A DNA stretch of 6,132 bases from Streptomyces violaceoruber (lineage in GTDB: Bacteria; Actinomycetota; Actinomycetes; Streptomycetales; Streptomycetaceae): positions 1 through 6,132 of the forward strand of contig JODI01000173.1 in the NCBI GenBank assembly GCA_000720805.1, read 5' to 3'. Of the stretch, positions 3,553 to 6,132 are shown piece after piece (positions within the stretch are counted from its first letter, which is position 1; each line of letters begins with the position of its first letter). The position numbers were made by a program, and so were the translations under genes. The notes beneath the pieces are model-generated. The model had not been told where the DNA came from. It did no database searches and was given only the letters and a program-made list of their open reading frames with translations.

Positions 3553-6132
3553 TACAGATCCATCCCCTTCAGGCGCAGCTGCTGATGGATAGCCTTCACC
3601 ACGTCGCCGATGTTGGACAAATCGTTCGCCAGCTCGACCTTCGGCGGCTCCATCCCCAGTGACCGCCAGTGCCGGAACCCGCCAATCTTGTCGTTCGGCG
3701 CGAGGTCATGAGCACCCGCGTCACGCACGTCCTGAGGGAACTGCGGCCTGTAGTACTTGCCGTCGGAGGGATCCAACTCCCACAGGTGGTCGTATTCACG
3801 GATGTAGGGCAGGCCAGACTTCATCAGACTGCTCTCGACATACTCGTGCGCCATGAGGTTCTTGAATTGCTGGACCCCTTCCTCGCTGAGCTTGCCCTCG
3901 CGCGCGGCGAACCACAGCTCGCCGATGTCCTTGCGCGGCGTGAACAAGCCCTTCTTCATGGTGCCAGGCCCGATGGCCACTTCGTGCTGCGCCCTGAAGA
4001 GATGGCTCTTCACCTGGCGGAGCACCGACTCGTCCACACCCGTGTGGCGGGAGATCTCGGGGAGTTCGACCCTATTGTCCGTCGCCCGGATGTTCTCGTA
4101 CATCTCGGCCGCAGCCACGGAATCCGGGTCGTGAATGGGATCCGGCTTCTCGACCCAGCCGGCACCGCTCCAGCCTCCGTGCGGCCCTTCCGTGTACGGG
4201 CTGTCCCCGGGCGTGCCATCTCCGTCGGCGGTGCGGGTCGCATCCTCACCGTGACCGGCAGCTTCAAGCCCCGGGTCGTCCGTGCCGTGCGCCGGGTGGC
4301 CGTCATGACCCACGTGAGCGCCGTCACTGCCCGCACGCCCGACGTCGCCACCCACAGAGTCGAGATGACCTGAAGTGGAGCCTGGCTCCCTGCCGAGCGA
4401 GGACCCCGCGTCGCCCAGCCCATGGCCACCAAGTCTGATCTCACCGGCACCGTGCGGCACCGGAACCCTGCCGAACAACTCGGTCTGTTCGAGCTTGATC
4501 GCGGCGAGTTCGTCGGCGGAGACACCGGGCAGGCGCTCCTTCTCGTAGAGGACGTGGCCGTCCATCTTGGCGGTGAAGCTGTCCGCCGTGTGGAACTGCA
4601 GCTCGAAGACCTGACCACTCATCGGGTCGCGCCAGGTGGAGTTGATGCCCTTGTACCCGGCGGAGTCCCAGGTGTTCTTGAACGTGACGTTCTCGAAGCC
4701 CTTGGCCTGCAGGTCGTCGACCGCTTGCTGGACACCGTGGGTGTACCTGTCGGCAGGGACCTCCATCGTGTAGCGGATGGAGTCCTTGATGTCGCCCAGC
4801 ACCCGCCCGTGGTCCACGCCGATGTCCTCGAGCATGTCCGTGGCGAGCTTGCGCTTGAGCGAGTCTTCGCCCTTGAGCCGGTACTCGAGTCCGATCAGCT
4901 TGCCGTTGTCGATGCGGCCCGCGATGGACTGCATCGACTCCGTGATGTTCGGCTCGGCCTCCTGCGAGCGTCGCATGAAGTCGTCCGCCGCCGCGTTCGC
5001 CTCATGGTCCAGGCGTAGTCCGTTCTCGCCCTCCCATGATCCATCGGGCAGATTGCCTCGGGGTTCCTCCGGCACGGCAGCATCAGAACCTCCGAAATCA
5101 CCGTCGTGCGGCGGAGGTGGCACGTCTCCGCCGGAGTCGGCTGCGGTGTGGTCGCCGCCCGTACCGCCCGGCGTGTGATCACCGTGGTCGGGCATCCTGT
5201 CGGGGTCACCGGCAGTCCCGTCGTGATGAGGCTGCGGGGTGTCGGAACCGCCGGTGTGAGTGGACGCCGGTTCGTGACTGGCCGACGGTCCCTGCGCCAC
5301 GTCGTCGGCTCGACCGCCCGGGAGATGCTCCGCGGTGCCACCCGGCAGGTGGTCACCCGCGTGACCTCCGGGCACACCGTCGCCCCCGGCATGCACCCGC
5401 GGGACGCTGTCCCCGCCCGCGTGCACCGCCTCGTTGTCGGGCGCTCGGCCGACGTCGCCGAGGTTTGTGTCCAGGCTGTCGCCCAGCTTCACCGACTGGG
5501 CGGCCTGGTCTGCGGTGTGCGTGCCCGCGCCCACCAGCGCCGGTTCCCTGAGCGGGGAGTCCACCCGCGGCACGTCCGCGCCCGACGCCGGGTTGCCGGA
5601 AGTCCCCTTGTCGACCACGTCCGTGGGAGCGTTGTCGACGCTGTCCACCACGTTGCCATGCTGGTCGAGGAGGTTGCCGTCGCCGTCCATGTACTGGGCC
5701 GGGGAGCCCTCCACGCTCGGCAGTTTCGTCGTGCCCGCCGGGAGGACCGGGGTGTCGTGCGGGAGCTGGATGTTGCCGTCGGGCAGCCGCGTCGCGCCCT
5801 CCGGGATCGCCGTGCCCTCGGGCAACCGCACCGTGCCGTCCGGGAGCTTCAAAGCGCCCTCGGGCAGGGTGAACGCACCCTCCGGCAGCGTCGGGATGTC
5901 GATCGCGCCGACGCCCTTCAGCCCCTTCGCGATGTCGCCGATCTTCGAGAGGCCCGCGCCGGCGCCCTTGGCGATGTAGGTCATCGGGTCGATGACCTTC
6001 CCCGCCTTCCCCGCCACCGACAGCACCTTGGCCACCGCGCCCGCCTTGCCCGCGCCCGCCGCAGCACCGCCCGCACCACCCGTGAAGACCGTCGTGAGGA
6101 CGTTGAAGGTGACCGCACCGGCCGCACGGCCG
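3552..6132 (-). CDS. Polymorphic toxin with RelA/SpoT-like domain and a further C-terminal domain (5' end outside window)
   Basis: An open frame of 859 visible codons; it continues past 6132 with no stop, and the apparent GTG at 6035 is internal. Residues below are numbered from that GTG. Order: Gly/Ala-rich, partly hydrophobic segment (about -32 to 46); heptad LP(E/D)G repeat (50-106); Asp/His/Gly-rich linker with decad repeats (about 107-335); RelA/SpoT-like domain (about 340-525); second His/Gly-rich linker (about 533-628); C-terminal domain (about 630-827) ending RLKGMDL. This architecture, long low-complexity linkers followed by variable C-terminal enzyme domains, is typical of actinobacterial type VII-secreted polymorphic toxins. 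The missing N-terminus would be expected to carry a WXG/PPE-like helical secretion domain. The alarmone-synthetase-like domain suggests poisoning of target cells by transferring pyrophosphate to nucleotides or tRNA. The 1-base overlap with the 261-aa gene indicates a toxin-immunity pair. Confidence 0.85.
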   Translation of the reverse strand, partial: GRAAGAVTFNVLTTVFTGGAGGAAAGAGKAGAVAKVLSVAGKAGKVIDPMTYIAKGAGAGLSKIGDIAKGLKGVGAIDIPTLPEGAFTLPEGALKLPDGTVRLPEGTAIPEGATRLPDGNIQLPHDTPVLPAGTTKLPSVEGSPAQYMDGDGNLLDQHGNVVDSVDNAPTDVVDKGTSGNPASGADVPRVDSPLREPALVGAGTHTADQAAQSVKLGDSLDTNLGDVGRAPDNEAVHAGGDSVPRVHAGGDGVPGGHAGDHLPGGTAEHLPGGRADDVAQGPSASHEPASTHTGGSDTPQPHHDGTAGDPDRMPDHGDHTPGGTGGDHTAADSGGDVPPPPHDGDFGGSDAAVPEEPRGNLPDGSWEGENGLRLDHEANAAADDFMRRSQEAEPNITESMQSIAGRIDNGKLIGLEYRLKGEDSLKRKLATDMLEDIGVDHGRVLGDIKDSIRYTMEVPADRYTHGVQQAVDDLQAKGFENVTFKNTWDSAGYKGINSTWRDPMSGQVFELQFHTADSFTAKMDGHVLYEKERLPGVSADELAAIKLEQTELFGRVPVPHGAGEIRLGGHGLGDAGSSLGREPGSTSGHLDSVGGDVGRAGSDGAHVGHDGHPAHGTDDPGLEAAGHGEDATRTADGDGTPGDSPYTEGPHGGWSGAGWVEKPDPIHDPDSVAAAEMYENIRATDNRVELPEISRHTGVDESVLRQVKSHLFRAQHEVAIGPGTMKKGLFTPRKDIGELWFAAREGKLSEEGVQQFKNLMAHEYVESSLMKSGLPYIREYDHLWELDPSDGKYYRPQFPQDVRDAGAHDLAPNDKIGGFRHWRSLGMEPPKVELANDLSNIGDVVKAIHQQLRLKGMDL
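3555..4148 (-). other. C-terminal toxin domain of unknown function with HEYVE motif
   Basis: Residues 630-827 (numbered from 6035) form a compact region after the second linker. It contains YENIRATDNRVELPEISRHT (646-665), an apparent helix-turn-helix-like stretch DESVLRQVKSHLFRAQHEV (668-686), RKDIGELWFAAREGKLSEEG (701-720), and FKNLMAHEYVESSLMKSGLPY (725-744 and on), in which H730-E731-Y-V-E734 stands out. From memory, similar IS-x(2)-TG...K-x-HLF...H...HE-x(2)-E segments occur at the C-termini of firmicute LXG toxins and phage head-morphogenesis-like proteins; this recollection is not verified. A final tail (about 745-827) is rich in Asp and aromatic residues. I cannot assign an enzymatic activity. 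Confidence 0.5.
4152..4439 (-). other. Second His/Gly/Asp-rich linker in the toxin
   Basis: Residues 533-628 (numbered from 6035) lack hydrophobic core residues and are rich in Gly, His, Asp and Ala, with GAHVGHDGHPAHGTDD (572-587) as the densest His cluster. It separates the RelA/SpoT-like domain from the C-terminal domain and is most likely disordered. The clustering of His and Asp could bind metal, but nothing more supports that. Confidence 0.55.
4461..5018 (-). other. RelA/SpoT-like (pyrophosphokinase) domain inside the toxin
   Basis: Numbered from the codon at 6035, residues 340-525 show the conserved order of alarmone-synthetase motifs. R386-x-K388-x(3)-S392-L-x(2)-K396 matches the ATP-binding R-x-K-x(3)-S-(I/L)-x(2)-K pattern. 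IKDSIRYT (416-423) stands for the D-x(2)-(G-x)-R strand and keeps D418 and R421. KNTW...GYKGIN (453-465) occupies the place of the NGYRSLH substrate loop. FELQFHT (477-483) matches E-x-Q-x-(R/H)-T, retaining the Glu expected to be catalytic (E478). HVLYEKER (494-501) matches the terminal HW-x-YK-like helix. No HD hydrolase, TGS or ACT domain is nearby, so it resembles a single-domain synthetase such as Tas1 or toxSAS enzymes. Known members make (p)ppApp or (p)ppGpp, or pyrophosphorylate tRNA 3' ends; the product here cannot be told from sequence. Confidence 0.78.
5313..5426 (-). repeat. Decad His/Gly repeat within the first linker
   Basis: Residues 204-241 (numbered from 6035) read as degenerate repeats of about ten residues: VHAGGDSVPR, VHAGGDGVPG, GHAGDHLPG, GTAEHLPGG. 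The first two units differ at only two positions. The repeat sits in an Asp/His/Gly-rich linker that spans about residues 107-335 and is probably unstructured. Repeats of this kind commonly expand and contract by slippage. Confidence 0.7.
5718..5888 (-). repeat. Heptad LP(E/D)G repeat in the toxin
   Basis: Nine LP-type units start at residues 50, 57, 64, 71, 77, 84, 91, 98 and 105 (numbered from 6035): LPEG, LPEG, LPDG, LPEG, IPEG, LPDG, LPHD, LPAG, LPSV. The spacing is seven residues except for one six-residue step, giving an underlying 21-base DNA period. The regular x-LP(E/D)G(A/T)-x-x pattern suggests an extended or beta-roll-like stalk rather than a disordered linker. It follows a Gly/Ala-rich segment and precedes the low-complexity linker. 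Confidence 0.8.

Noticed and set aside
3828..3854. Zincin metallopeptidase site in the C-terminal domain
   Set aside because: The motif is HEYVE, not HExxH; the second zinc-binding His is absent, so a protease call is not supported.
3669..4373. Plus-strand frame of 234 codons opposite the toxin C-terminal domain
   Set aside because: The minus strand encodes a continuous toxin with recognisable motifs; this is its complement.
4422..5018. Plus-strand frame of 198 codons opposite the RelA/SpoT-like domain
   Set aside because: Antisense shadow of conserved synthetase motifs; composition is Val/Leu/Asp/Arg-rich without domain features.
4461..5018. Housekeeping RelA/SpoT (Rel) enzyme
   Set aside because: There is no HD hydrolase, TGS or ACT domain, and the segment lies between low-complexity linkers in a toxin-like polypeptide.
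6033..6035. GTG at 6035 as the true start of the toxin
   Set aside because: The frame is open for 32 more codons to the window edge with the same Gly/Ala-rich composition and no ribosome-binding site at 6035; the gene is truncated by the window.

Overview
The window reads as high-GC actinobacterial DNA, most likely Streptomyces or a close relative. GC-rich third positions, GTG starts, purine-rich Shine-Dalgarno sites and a WXG100-type gene beside a Gly/His/Asp-rich polymorphic toxin all fit. No RNA genes, mobile elements or CRISPR arrays were seen. Every supported gene is on the minus strand, so transcription runs from high to low coordinates.

Layout in transcription order. (1) >6132 to 3552: the C-terminal 859 residues of a very large, presumably type VII-secreted polymorphic toxin whose N-terminus lies outside the window. 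The visible order is a Gly/Ala-rich segment, a heptad LP(E/D)G repeat, a His/Gly/Asp-rich linker, a RelA/SpoT-like nucleotidyl (pyrophosphokinase) domain, a second His/Gly-rich linker, and a C-terminal domain of unknown function with an HEYVE motif. (2) 3552-2767: a 261-aa gene overlapping the toxin stop by one base, the best candidate for its immunity protein. (3) 2699-2307: a MORN-variant, YwqK-like antitoxin/immunity protein. (4) 2310-1573 and 1576-809: two homologous helical proteins of unknown function, coupled by 4-base ATGA and GTGA overlaps. (5) 753-340: a second YwqK-like protein, paralogous to the first. (6) 156-<1: the first 52 codons of a WXG100/ESAT-6-like protein behind a 183-bp gap and its own strong ribosome-binding site, probably the start of the next secretion or toxin unit.

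Interpretation. The window looks like the effector end of a contact-dependent competition locus: a toxin with two possible warheads, a coupled immunity gene, then a cassette of duplicated immunity-like genes in mirror order (YwqK, helical, helical, YwqK). The RelA/SpoT call rests on clear motifs. The immunity roles are inferred from position and, for the YwqK-like pair, from family resemblance to Bacillus YwqK. The helical pair and the toxin's extreme C-terminal domain are the least explained parts.
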